Assembly (NCBI GenBank): GCA_035772405.1
Contig: JAYKKM010000350.1
Span: 682,001 to 746,000, forward strand
Reading direction: 5' to 3'
Origin: Chrysogorgia sp. JL179-B06
Lineage: Eukaryota; Cnidaria; Anthozoa; Scleralcyonacea; Chrysogorgiidae
DNA length: 64,000 nucleotides
In this document: positions 45,301-56,788 of the stretch, one piece after another
Layout: each line of letters opens with the position of its first letter
How positions within the stretch are numbered: position 1 is the first letter of the stretch
Made by a program: the position numbers and the translations under genes
Notes under the pieces: model-generated
Seen by the model: the letters and a program-made list of their open reading frames with translations, nothing else
What the model was told of the DNA's origin: nothing
Database searches by the model: none

Positions 45301-45600
45301 TGCATGTGTGATTCTGCTTGTGGGCTTAGTTGTTCATCCGATAGACATGCCTTACAATATAATCTTTCACCATCGTTTTCCAGTATGTCGAATGCACATC
45401 GTAAGTGGAACTTAGCTTGACAATTACAGCATGACCCAGAATTTTGCTGTTTACGAATTTGTTTGCAGCAAACGTTACATTTAGGACCTGGACACATTTC
45501 CACATCACCCGCTATAAGCAGTAGAAGTTTTAGTGCTGCATACGATTGATGAGTTGGATAGATTCCCTTCTCAAGATTGTAAACCCATAAAGATTGTGTT
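42374..45600 (-). mobile_element. LINE (CR1/L2/jockey group), decayed, minus strand
   Basis: From right to left: AGDVEMCPGPKCNVCC with a zinc-finger-like region (about 45500-45350), then an AP-like endonuclease with INLFHQNINSLVRKVENI, LGLSETHLHKD, NIIYRPPNTS and VLGDINCDY (45270-44800). RT follows from 44412 to 42890: SPIFKSGNQQLMENYRPISI, MFIDLSKAFDTVDHACLL, ITCGVPQGSVLGPLLF. It ends with a C-terminal RNA-binding-like segment and a 3' UTR terminating in a (taa)n-type repeat near 42390. The expected F/YADD catalytic pair reads SANK at about 43275, so both Asp are lost. Frames change near 44640, 44140, 43590, 43110 and 42880. No RNase H. The 5' end is fused into another repeat gene. Confidence 0.85.
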
Positions 45601-45935
45601 ATTCGTAGATCTTTTACGTCCACAGCTTCTTCCATATGGAACGATTTGGGATTGGTGTAATAAAATGCAGCCGAAATCCTTGCATAATCGGACATGGTGC
45701 ATACCCTGGAGCTTTATGGTGTACAACAGAGTGGAGATTTTCTGCATCAATGGTCATACAACTTAGCAAATTTACTTTGTGGTATTCATATGGTCGAAGA
45801 GTGGTGGCCAGCCTTTCTAAACCCAACTTTAATATCTCTACTGATTCCAGTCTTGCGTGATACATTTGCTTATGGTCCATTAAGACATTTTGGTAAATTT
45901 TCTTGTGATATGTGTCTTCGTCATCAGCTCATTTA
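45600..45935 (-). pseudogene. Repeat-encoded gene fragment that received the LINE
   Basis: The minus strand gives ARLESVEILKLGLERLATTL, then CMTIDAENLHSVVHHKAPG, and in the neighbouring frame MSDYARISAAFYYTNPKSFH. I recognise the N-L-H-S-(V/A)-V-H-H-K and YYTNPKS-type text from recurrent cnidarian and sponge repeat proteins of unknown function. The frame runs without a stop into the LINE endonuclease frame at about 45590, so the two are now fused in one open frame of 350 codons. Confidence 0.4.
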
Positions 45936-46531
45936 GCTTTGCACAAATGGGGTCAGCATTTTCAAAATCATCTACAATATTAAACACATTGACTTAAGCT
46001 TTCCCCAGCACAATTTACTTCAGAAGATATAACCGATTAATGGAGGACAAAACCACAAAATACCATAAATTATTCGATCTGTTGAACGTTGGAACTTTAA
46101 AGTTTTCGTCAAAATTGATAGATATGCATTAGCGCAAGGGATTTATTCTTGGTTTGCGCATTACGTCATGGAGGCCATGTTGGAGGAACTTTTACAAAAT
46201 AATCTCATTAGCTGCTATCGTATTTGAATGCAACATTTCATTTTCTTCTGAATCAATGGATTGATTGCAAACCATCAATTGTGGGTGATGCTTAGTGGTG
46301 TTTTGATCATCTTGAGTTTCTAAAGGCTCTTCCACAATAGATCTCTAGAGGTTGATGGTGTGTCAGTAGTTATCAATGGCCCAGAAGCTGCCTCGTACCC
46401 CTACATGACAACATACAGAAAACAATATTTTTTGAGAAACAATATATAATTGTAATTCAGATTTTTGCAAATAAGAAAAATGTATAACCTTGAATTACTT
46501 ATATCTACCTTTAATTATAATATAACATACC
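45936..46531. other. Gene-free stretch
   Basis: No supported gene or repeat structure. Confidence 0.55.
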
Positions 46532-46982
46532 TTAACTCTTTCCCGACAGGCTGAAAAACATCAAAAATTGAACCACCACGTTGTTCTATTGATATCTCTT
46601 GAAATAACCATAACTGTTGCGAAAGCTATACATTTTCTGGAAGCCCAATAAACCGGCTTTTACTTGTGCTTTTAAATTTCCCGAACAAAATACATTATGT
46701 TAATATAAATTAGCATTAATTATCATAAATCAGGTTGAAAAATTTACATTTTTCTAGAAAAGGCCATCTTGCACGCCCGCATAGCATCTCGAAAACTCAA
46801 AATGCCACCAATCACAGAGTTGTTTATGAAATCAAATGAAACTGTGTGCGTGGATTTCATGTTCCTGGCGCTTGTCGAATTTCAATTTTTAATCTTGCGT
46901 TACCGTGTGCCGTGTTTTTCGATTGACGACTTTGCGGGTCTTCAACGACCCGTTTTAACTGCGCCAGTCGGGAAAGAGTTAA
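46532..46982. mobile_element. TTAA-flanked (piggyBac-like) MITE, copy 1
   Basis: TTAA at 46532-46535 and 46979-46982 flank 443 bp that begin CTCTTTCCCGACAGGC and end GCCAGTCGGGAAAGAG. An internal hairpin gcgggtcttcaacgacccgt lies near the right end. The open frame across its right half (CVDFMFLALVEFQ) is shared with copy 2 but crosses the element border, so it is not a gene. Confidence 0.85.
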
Positions 46983-47459
46983 TATACAATGGCCGATATT
47001 TTTTCGCATCGATCAATTTTATATTTTCGCCTGAATTTTTCATCATCGTTGTAAGTCGGCTAAACAACACACATATCAAATTTTAAGCCAATTTGGTGAA
47101 TTATTTCCTACATTTCTAAACACAGTGAATTTTGACCTTTTTGACCCACATGCATAGAACGTATTGTCTTTGTAGTGTATAAATAGCTTGCATATATATT
47201 TGAAAGTATGAGCTCCCGTGCGGGTGGAACGATGCGGGTGGGATCTCTGCAGAGACTCTGCTTCGGGTAATCCTTACATAATTCCTCTCATTGAGGGGGT
47301 AGGGGGGAGCAGAGAAGGGGGTTCATTTTTTCTCACTGACCATTTTTTTTGGTTTGTTAAACTGTATTTACATTGATTATTTTCAATTCAACAGATAATG
47401 AACTGCTTTTCCTTTCACGCTTTTTCTTCGATTATTTTCAATTTACCTATTATTGCTTA
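46983..47459. other. Spacer between the two MITE copies
   Basis: No gene. It includes a GC-richer patch (47215-47330) with ctctgcagagactctgc, possibly another repeat fragment. Confidence 0.55.
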
Positions 47460-47914
47460 TTAACTCTTTCCCGACAGGCTGAAAAACATCAAAAATTGAA
47501 CCACTACGTTGTTCTATTGATATCTCTTGAAATAACCATAACTGTTGCGAAAGCTATACATTTTCTGGAAGCCCAATAAACCGGCTTTTACTTGTGCTTT
47601 TAAATTTCCCGAACAAAACACATTATGTTAATATAAATTAGCATTAATTATCATAAATCAGGTTGAAAAATTTACATTTTTCTATAAAAGGCCATCTTGC
47701 ACGCCCGCGTAGCATCTTGAAAACTCAAAATGCCACCAATCGCAGAGTTGTTTATGAAATCAAATCAAACTTGGCGTGTGCGTGGATTTCATGTTCCTGG
47801 CGCTTGTCGAATTTCAATTTTTAATCTTGCGTTACCGTGTGCCATGTTTTTCGATTGACGACTTCGCGGGTCTTCAACGACCCGTTTCAACTGCGCCGGT
47901 CGGGAAAGAGTTAA
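47460..47914. mobile_element. TTAA-flanked (piggyBac-like) MITE, copy 2
   Basis: TTAA at 47460-47463 and 47911-47914 flank 447 bp, nearly identical to copy 1 and in the same orientation, with the same termini (CTCTTTCCCGACAGGC...GCCGGTCGGGAAAGAG) and internal hairpin. The few differences are substitutions and 1-4 base indels, so both copies are young. Confidence 0.85.
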
Positions 47915-50900
47915 TAAATGCTCCTTTTCGCCTGGGAGTAAATGACGCAAACAGACTTTTGTTTCTGGGGGTCAGTTCCTAATGTCAACAATTCTACTAA
48001 AAATATAGAAAACATATCCGTTTTTCCACACAGTTTTGTGCATTATATTACCCCTGGTTCCAGAGGCTCTCGTGTAAATCATGTCCATGTTAAAGTTGTC
48101 ACAACTTTATATAAAAATTATTGTTGATCGTTGTCCATGATATATTGGAGGACAGACACGTTGATTTTAAATACATCACATTATTTGTTGTTTATGCAGT
48201 TAGATGCATTGCCATAGAATCGACTAGGGTTTACGTGAAGCAAAAGGATAAAGGTAACCTTAAAGCTAACCTTAATCCTAACCATACATTGACCGAATCC
48301 TGCACTATCCTATAAGATGGAAGTACTCCAGACGTGTGTGAGTTTGCCGGAACGAATAAACGCGTATTATATGTGATGGTATAAAATAAACAATTCTGTA
48401 CCTGTCGGATACGTTTGGCATCAGTGACATTTTCATGAATATTGATATCGGCAGAGTCAATCCATTCTGTTAAAACATTTAAGTAGATTAATTGTAACAT
48501 CAGTATTGTAAGATGAATTCTTGGGATGATACTTGAAAATGATCATTCTTCCCAATCTTGTGGCCGAAATCTATGTTAAGCATAAGTGGAGAAGAAAGAC
48601 AATGTAGGGAGGTTGAATTGTGATATCCCACCAATTACTTTTGCATATCTCGATTTGAATTAATGAATTTAGGGCACAGTAATTTTAAGAATATCGTTAA
48701 GTGTTACATTACTTCATAATTTAAGATATTTTATCATTATTTATGTCTGCATATGTGATTACTATATTACAGTGATGGCTGAGAAAGGTGGAAGAGCATG
48801 GGAGGCATCATGGGAGGTACCATCGTCACAGTGTCCACAATAAAAATAGCAATAACATTATAAAGCTGGATTTCGATTAAGCGAATATAGTCGCGCGAAT
48901 GACTTCTCTATTGAACGATTTTCTACTTGGTTGCATACAAGGAAAAAAAAGGAGGAAAAAAAGCAAAAGGAGAGTTGCTCATGTGAGTATATTCCAGCTC
49001 AAGGGAGAGAATAGTTCATTCATGTTCGGACACGTTCTAAGAGGAATCTCATTATTTTCTCAATATTATATTCCACAAAACTGCATCTCATTGTGTACAT
49101 GATAAAGTAAGGAATTTCATACCCCTAATATAGTGGTTTTGTAGTGCTTTGTCTGCTTTTCTGCATTTATACCTTTCACTTTGTCATCTAAGGTAATTAA
49201 AAGCCTAGACAAATCTAATTGGTCATCCTCTGGCAAATCCATCTGTTCGTTCTGATCGAAAACTCTGGAATTCCTCCGGTCCATCATCATCATCATCAGA
49301 CCATGTGCAAACTATAGATAAATTATCAGTGAAAAATATGCAACAGAGACAATGAATAAATTTACACTTTATGATAAACGTGATATTTTAAATTTCCGCA
49401 ATACGAGCAAAATTATCTTACCATTATCAACAAGGCGAATTATTAAAGGTCCAACACGTCCTTTGGTATTTTTATAGCTTTGGCATTTTTGAAAGTCCCA
49501 GACTTTCTTTTTATTATGTCGACAAGGCTGACACTAGATGATACAGCAAAGGGGATTGGTTGACTAAACTCTTTCACCAGACACATTTTCTCACAATTCT
49601 CCAATTATCTAACAAAAATTGTTTCAATACACGTTTCACAAAATATTTATACGGTTTTTCATATTATTTCAGAACTAGTGAGATTTCCTTAGATGCCATC
49701 TCATTTAATTAATTTTGAATACACCCTTTAATAATTATCACAATTTATTTAATTATGTAAGGTAGGTAACATTGATGATTTATCACCTGTCGTGTAATAT
49801 TGTGAATCCATCCACAGCAATAGATTTCAAGCCAATTGCAGGAGTGAAGGAACCGGTTTCGATTTACCGACACAGATATGGGTTCAACCAAGTACCTTTT
49901 AAAAAGTGAAATTCTTCTAACCTTTAAATCCATATCAGTTGCGATATGTTTTTAGAAAATAGATCACACGAACGTTGGGGTTAGCCATAAGCATGGGCTA
50001 CTTACTAACTAACATTTGCACAATTTTCTCTAATTTTTGCTTGAATTGTCAACTGAACGCGATCGATATAAGGTGTTGGCGTTGTATCTTCTTTTACATT
50101 TGTTCTGCAATTTCCCTAATTAAACCTCATATCACAGGCTACACCAGCACTTCTATATGGAACTATAAAAATCACTTGAAAATTAGTGAACTATAGTTTA
50201 TCCCTGTTTTACTTTATTTTATAACTATTTTCACACAGAACATAAATAAAATAGCATATTTTAAGGCTATTTTGCATTTTGCAAAATAGAATCAAATAGG
50301 ATATTTAATGCATATTTTTAAAATACAGGTAAAATATACTATTTATTGGCTTTGTTTTTCTATGTTGAAAAATTAATGTACACATTTCAAACCAATTGTT
50401 TAAAAATTATTCAATGAACATTTATATATTTATCTTTGCATTCTTAGATGAAGGGAATATCGGTATGCTATATTCGCAGCACAAACGTGGGAAAATCGTT
50501 GACACTACGCATCATCGCAAAAGGTCAAGGTGTTGTTTCCGCTCAACAACACCCAGTTTTGCTGTCAGGAGGGGATCCAACTGTTTCTGGTTCATCTCTA
50601 AGTTAATTATTGCTTATAAATCATATATAAGTTTACTTAATCCTTGCTATTTGATGGTATGTTCACGTGCATTTTCAAATAATTTTCGTTGTACCGTAAA
50701 ATCGTAAATCGTTAATTTCAGAGATACACATTATTGTTCAATTTGGTTTCATTCACAGGCCATTGTTCATTCGGTCCAACAAGTATCTATTTTGATATTG
50801 TATAAAACAAATAATGAATGTTTTCATTCGTGCAATAGTAAGAATATTTTCGAAATAATGAAAGTTTAATTATATACTGCCAAAATATGGAATATAAGTG

Positions 50901-50954
50901 GTCAAAAGTGTGATATTAATTTGATACAAGCAGATTTAAGAGGTTACGAGCGAA
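47915..50954. other. Long stretch without recognised genes
   Basis: About 3 kb, AT-rich. A minus-strand frame near 49300-49130 (RVFDQNEQMDLPEDDQLDLS) is acidic and protein-like but has no family I recognise. Small frames at 48899-49102 and 50396-50707 lack motifs. No long inverted or tandem repeats noticed. Confidence 0.5.
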
Positions 50955-51326
50955 TTGTTTACGTCTTATATTGTTGGAAAAGCAATAGAGGAAGTTCAAG
51001 TTAACCAATCATACAGCTTCACTAATTTGAAAGTGTGCTTCTTCAATGGAAAATACCTGAATGTGATGCAGGACACAATCATCGTTTGTATGGAGTCACT
51101 TTCTTTGGAGAGTACTAATATTGTCGAAGGGTTGATGCGTAAGAAGAAAGAAGTTGATATCAAGTGCCTTATCGCCTCAATGTCAACAAACAATGTGTGT
51201 ATCAATTGTAAAACATGTATAGACGATGATGATGAAGACAATAGCGTTGAATTTATTTGGTGTCCATCTTGCAACCTAAGCATGCTCAAAGGAAACCTTG
51301 GAATGAATGCTGTACATTTATACTAA
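50955..51326 (+). pseudogene. Possible OB-fold/RPA-like protein fragment
   Basis: The 123-codon plus-strand frame gives VGKAIEEVQVNQSYSFTNLK, VCFFNGKYLNVMQDTIIVCM, then a zinc-ligand region with CINCKTCIDDDDED and IWCPSCNLSMLKGN. The N-terminal part has the strand pattern of the end of an OB fold (SYSFTNL-x-V-x-x-F-NGKYL) and is followed by paired CxxC motifs, as in single-strand DNA-binding proteins carried by some repeats. The start codon is arbitrary because upstream exons are missing. Moderate to low confidence. Confidence 0.35.
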
Positions 51327-51679
51327 GTCAGATGGAAGAACAATGAAATCGAACGGTTATAGATTATTGGGTTTCTACAAGTTTGCATTAATTTATTTTT
51401 ATGGAAAATATGGTTTAATATTGTTATTTTACAGGGATGTTTTTTCAGGCATTTTACTGTAAAATTGCAAAATGTAAATCCGCATAATTTTAAACCGTTA
51501 AAAAATGTAAAGAGAACCCTGCGATGGTCGGCCTTCTCTGACTGATGATTTGTTTGAAATGACTAATGATAGTGTGAATGTGAGCAGCAATAATTCGAAA
51601 AAGGTAAATTTTTTTCATAAAGTAAGAGGGTTTAAAATTATTTTAAATATTGTTAGTTTGCCTAAAACATTGACGAAAT
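51327..51679. other. Gene-free stretch
   Basis: No supported feature; leads into the LINE endonuclease fragment. Confidence 0.5.
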
Positions 51680-52590
51680 TAAAATGTTGATGTTAGATAG
51701 GCCATTGACCTTATTGCTTTTAACGAAACCAGGCTTGACCCATCTATTAGTGATGGTAAAGTTAAAATTTGTGGTTATGAAATTATTAGGAAAGACAGAT
51801 CTCGAAGAGGGGGAGGCGTATATATCTTTTTAAGATATTGATCTTATCAAGCTGATGTTATCCCAAGTGATCTCGAGGGTGTATGTGTTGAAATTATCAA
51901 GCAAAATAGTCGACCTTTTGTTATAGCTTCAGTGTATAGACCCTCGGACAATCCTTCAAAATTTTTTACGAGTTTTGAATAATTTTTTGAATACATGATA
52001 TTAAGGCTGTAGATGATGAAAATAAAGAATTACACATACTTGGTGATCTGAATGGCGATACGCTAAAAAATCCACCTGCTCTATCAACTAAATCATTAAA
52101 ATCTATTTACGAGCAGTATCAATTATCTCAATTAATTGACGAAGCTACTTGCATAACTGAAACAAGCACATCTAGCAGTCTTCTTGACCACTGGAGACCT
52201 TAAGCACACCAAGATCTAGGACGGGAACATACAACCGGAAGTGGCCAAACTTGTTTCAGTTATGCGAGTAGCTTCCTTAATTAATCGAGATAATTGATAC
52301 TGCTCATAAATAGATTTTAATGATTTAGTTGGTTGATCAGGTGGATTTTTTAGCATATTGCCATTCAGATCACCAAGTATGTGCAATTCTTTATTTTCAT
52401 CATCTACAGCCTTAATCATGTATTCAAAGCTCTCAAAAAAAATTTGAAGGAGAGTCAGGAGGTCTATACACCGAAGCTACAACAAAAGGTCGAATATTTG
52501 GCTTGATAATTTCAACACATACACCCTCAAGATCACCAGCAACTGGTCTTTCTTTGTTTATCTCGCGTCCCCTTACTTTTCTACAACAGG
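51680..52590. repeat. Fold-back pair of LINE endonuclease fragments
   Basis: The plus strand (51690-52190) encodes AFNETRLDPSISDGKVKICG, IRKDRSRRGGGVYIF, VIASVYRPSDNPSKFF and LHILGDLNGDTLKNPPALST, an AP-like LINE endonuclease. The minus strand (52590-52220) carries the same region again (LHILGDLNGNMLKNPP; LKSIYEQYQLSRLIKEATRI). The copies face each other across a centre near 52200 and are diverged by roughly 10-15 percent, so the DNA can fold into a stem of nearly 300 bp. Neither copy has RT sequence attached. Confidence 0.75.
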
Positions 52591-53360
52591 AGTTTGTAGG
52601 TTTTGCCGTCCTAGATGAAACGCTAGCTTTGGAGGCTGTTTGTTTGAAAATTTTGCCAAAATAACTCAGAAGTGTAAAATATAACGTGGTTGCAATGTTA
52701 TTTATGATTTGTGCCCATTGTTTGTAGTTTAATATATATTTCTGCTATTTAATAGACAAGGTTTCTCGTGCGACTTTGAGCAGATGGAGGTGACACAAAA
52801 TTTCACCTTCCTCGTAAGAGCACTAGTACTAACAATTTTATATTACTTTGGTATTTTGCTAATTAGGTCGGAATATTGTGGTATAGTGGTGAAAAGCGTC
52901 ATATTAAATTAGTAATTCACCTTGTATACCAATTTAATACTTAATTGCCTTGTAGTATAATCATAAACAAATGGGGTGTATTGTATGTAACTTTCTCTTA
53001 TTTTGTTATACGACATAAGTTTATGGAAAATTCATCTCTACTGTTCAAATATTTACCTAAGTTAAATGTTTTATACAAAGCCCTAGTAGGTGTACATATT
53101 GAGCATGGCCATGGGAAAACTCCATGACCATCTTGCATGTTTTGGTTGTAAAAAGATCTGACCAAGTGAGTTTTAACGCCTTCTCGTCCGAAGTATGTTT
53201 TATACTTTATTCTGACTAATGCCAGATGATTAAATTTAGGTCTGGGGAAACCCTGTCCAATGACTTGCATTTTCACATTTGTATTTCTTTCTGCAAAACC
53301 CCTTAAGTAAAATACTAAACACACACGGTTTCATACGTATTCTTTTGTTCTAGCTCTAAG
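52591..53360. other. Gene-free stretch
   Basis: No supported gene. The plus and minus frames in 52945-53324 have no motif. Confidence 0.5.
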
Positions 53361-54102
53361 AAAACACCTGTAATGGTTTGGACAGAGGCTCATGATGTGT
53401 TACTTTGCAGAGAAATCATTGAGAAATCATTGCAGTGGAAACATTCAGACACCAAAAAGGGAACGACTAAGAGAATGGCAAAATGGGTTGAAATTGTTTA
53501 AAACTTGTCTGAGGTCTAAACTATATTTTAAAGTGGACAAAAGAGCAGTTCGCGATCGCTATACTCTGTTGGCAAGCAGTCTTCGAAAAAAATTTTAAAA
53601 AATTTAAAAAGAGGTAAAAGAAAGCGGAATTGAAGTCGAGATGTCAGAATGTGAACAGGCTCTGGAATTTATTACAGAGAAAGATGCTGGAGAAGAAATT
53701 CACCACAAAGGCCTGCAAAAGAAACAAACAACAGTGGCTGATCGAGTTGGGGCAAAAGACATCTGAAGGAAGGCAATGGAGAAATTAAGCAAAACACAAA
53801 AGAGAAAGGCAGAAGATAACGAGAAAGGGGAAAAAAGGCGAAGAAATGGCAATGAAACAGTGACATACCTAAAAGATAAGCATGAGCATTGAAAAGACCA
53901 AGAAGGAAATGAAGAAAAGAAGCTGGAGGCAGACAAAAGGCATGATGACCTAATCATGCTAATACAACAAATGCAAAGCTTTCAAATGATGACACAGCAT
54001 CAGCAGCAAATGCAGAAGCAGCAGGCACAACAAGCAGATGTTATGCTAAAGCTTGTGCAAACAAATAATTTTTTAATATGTACAATTTTCAAAATGTTAT
54101 AA
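53361..54102 (+). pseudogene. Myb/SANT-like DNA-binding protein of a DNA transposon
   Basis: The plus strand reads VMVWTEAHDVLLCREIIEKS, then in the next frame KKGTTKRMAKWVEIV, then KVDKRAVRDRYTLLASSLRK and KESGIEVEMSECEQALEF. This is a trihelix-type Myb/SANT-like domain (W..EHD..L.REI....K.G...R...W..I, then a V-(T/D)-K-R-A-V-R-D-R third helix). A glutamine-rich coiled-coil tail (QMMTQHQQQMQKQQAQQADV) follows near 53970-54050. Stops and frame changes near 53500, 53600, 53660 and 53765 show it is dead. An 11-bp tandem duplication (agaaatcattg, 53411-53432) sits in the first helix. Such proteins bind transposon ends. Confidence 0.62.
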
Positions 54103-54866
54103 TAATCAATGTTAAATTAAATTATTTAATATTATTTTAAAAATAATCATTGAAATTTGTATTGATAATTATTCAAATAATTTATAAAATGTTATGAATT
54201 AATGTCAAAAATATGTACATGTTGTATTTACATTGCTGGTAGTTGTTTATAAAGTTACATCAGTTTACCTACAGGACCATACAAATGGGCAATAATTCAG
54301 TTTGGTATGGCAACAGATTGAAATTTGAGGGCATGAACTCTTATGTCCATTGTATACAAGCCTTTGGTTGTACTCAGGACGACAAATGGGACGAACAGTG
54401 TCATCCACAAAGACAAAACAATTTTCTAAAGCAGCACCTTTCTGATGTATTGCTTCTGCATAATGCTGGATACCTCGCTCTCGTCATAAAATCGGTTTGG
54501 CATAATTGTTTGTTTACGTTTTTCTGACGGGCGAAAAATTTCTCGCACCAGTTATCCTCGGTTATTTAATCACGTCCCCATACTACATGTTGGTTGTCTT
54601 GAAAACGCGGAGTCCCGGAGTGTCGAAAGTGCGGAGTGGTCTCTTTTTCGTCCAGTTAACAAACGTCGATCTTTTGGTAGCCGGATATTTTAACAACTGC
54701 ACGGTATTTTGATCCGGATTTTTAACACTTGTGAAATGTTAAAATCCCCACATAGTCCAGGGTTTCAATTGACTAAGTGCATTAATATTATAGAAACAAG
54801 GCCGCTAAGTTTGTCATTAAATCGCATTACGCTTCTCAGTAACAAGTGTTGCCCAGTCGTTTGTTG
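54103..54866. other. Gene-free stretch
   Basis: No recognised product. The 94-codon frame at 54243-54527 has no domain signature. Confidence 0.5.
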
Positions 54867-55360
54867 TGCAGTTAATACCATATTGATTCACAACATGGAG
54901 AAATGCGGAAGAGCTTGTCAACAACCAGTGTCTGGTTAATTAATTATTTCAATAATTATATACTTCGAGCGACGCTCCAGACAGCGTACAAGCAAGCAAT
55001 ATGTTCTTGCGCAATAATTGCGATATCGCGACACAAAAAAAACCCGCAAACCGCAAACATTTTTTCGAGTTGTTTCACGTTTGAAACGTGATGTTTTGAT
55101 GGGACATGATCATCAAGATTATGAAACACTTTAATATAAACTCAGAAGTAGAACCATTGACATGGTAAAAAACAGAAAACACTTGTTTCTGGGATTTTAA
55201 AGGGGGGCGAGCGCACCACGTGCACCCCTCCCTGGATCCGCCACTGCAGTTAAAACCATTTTGATTCACATCATCTTGTAGCGTATTGCCTCGTATGGAG
55301 AAACGTGGAAGAGCTTGTCAACAACCAGTGTCTGGTTAATTATTAATTATTTCAATAATT
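54867..55360 (+). repeat. Direct repeat of about 92-116 bp flanking a MITE piece
   Basis: Unit 1 (54867-54958) and unit 2 (55245-55360) share tgcagttaa-accat-ttgattcaca and, further on, gaagagcttgtcaacaacca followed by gtgtctggttaatta. Unit 2 has about 24 extra bases in the middle. The 286 bp between them include the partial CAGTGGCGG MITE copy. Confidence 0.8.
55101..55246 (+). mobile_element. Truncated CAGTGGCGG MITE, right end only
   Basis: Matches the right half of the 10963-11467 element (aaacactttaatataaactc; acagaaaacacttgtttc) and keeps a clean terminus, tggatccgccactg at 55246. The left half is absent. Confidence 0.7.
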
Positions 55361-56788
55361 TCTTCACTGTAACTTGGAACAAAAAACACCCAAAACACAA
55401 TTGTTGGTTGAATAAATTTAAAGTACTCCCATAAATTTGTAAGTTAGTAGATTTACTTATATAATCCATATAATAAAAATAAATTCCGTTACTCATGATC
55501 TTATGTACATTCATGTACTAGCAGAGTGTTTCGACTTAGCTAGCCGCTAGGGTAGCTTTATACATATGATCCACATTTCAGTCATCTCGAATCTATTATA
55601 TATGAATTGATCATTCCAGTTAAGTACGACAATGGTTAACAGACTTATACATCGCCAGAGTTTTATCCAAGCACTTGAAGCTATGTTCGTTTTTTGGGAC
55701 AGATTGAGTTTAAGTCACAATACCCCTAGGGGGTCAGGGCATACCACCAGGAAATTTAGATGCCTTAAAGCTTCGTCTAATGTCCAATTAGTCGAAGTTT
55801 TTTCTTTAAATAATCACAAAAATATACTATAAATCATGTTGTTCAAACCTTACCATAATCATGTGATGCGGTAATGAATCCTAATCAGTCTGTACTTACT
55901 TTCAATAAAAAGTCTGATCGTTGGGCGATCGTAGAAAGAAACTGTATGGCTATGACCATCTTTCGTTTTGAAAAGCTTGCGTGAAATGTTAAATTCACTA
56001 ACAGATGAATATTTGGAGAGAGTGAAGGCTTCAAATTCACAGAAATCTCATTTAATAAATTTTATCGTGAATTGTTCATTATTATACTAAATTTATTCGT
56101 AAAAACGCAGATTGAGTTTCTATAGGACTATATACCGGACCAAGAAAAGTGCTTGGATAAAACCGTGGTCGCACTTAAGTCGACTCGAATCTATTTTGAA
56201 CCTACAGTATTATGAATGTGAATAAATGTGCGCAGTGAGGTTTGGCAAACTGGGGGGGGGGGCAAAATGAGGGTGTACAGGGGTATGCGGCTCTGCTGGA
56301 AATTTTTGAAATCTTATACTTTCTAGAATGCTATTTCCTTCATTTGAAGGAGCACTTTAAGACTTATTTTACAAAAAATCAAGCCATTGTAACGTGAATG
56401 ACCTGAGTGTCGCAGAACGAAAATGGCGATGTTTAACACGGAAGAAAAAATATTTTCGATTTTCTTCAGGAACACTCTGAGAAACATAAAAGCCATCCTT
56501 TGTAGTTTCACGTGAACAGCGCATGCTTGGTATACTGCGTATACACGTATATATCAATGGCGAAGTTCGCACCTTCACCTAGATCACGATAGTACTGCAC
56601 ATACGTTGTATATAGGAATTTATAGTTACACACGTGTTCGAAGGAGTAGGAGCTAAAAATTGGGCTCCGCTAATTTACGTATATATTTTATTTATATATA
56701 TTTTTATTTCAACTTCGATCACTGTGGTATCTTTATTTCAATGTAAAAACTAATTGAATCGGTGGGTTAAACGATAAACAATTCTTCA
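55361..56788. other. Gene-free stretch with a degraded element end
   Basis: At 56240-56400, a g-run followed by aaatttttgaaatcttatac and atgctatttccttcatt resembles the left subterminal part of the 20524 element (20620-20670), so this is probably a relic of that family. Otherwise no gene. Confidence 0.5.

Noticed and set aside
46769..47982. Shared open frame (CVDFMFLALVEFQ) in two places
   Set aside because: It lies inside the two MITE copies and runs across the element border, so it is open by chance and repeated because the MITE is.
53672..53957. Serine/phenylalanine-rich minus-strand frames
   Set aside because: They are the complement of the lysine/glutamate-rich tail of the Myb/SANT-like relic.
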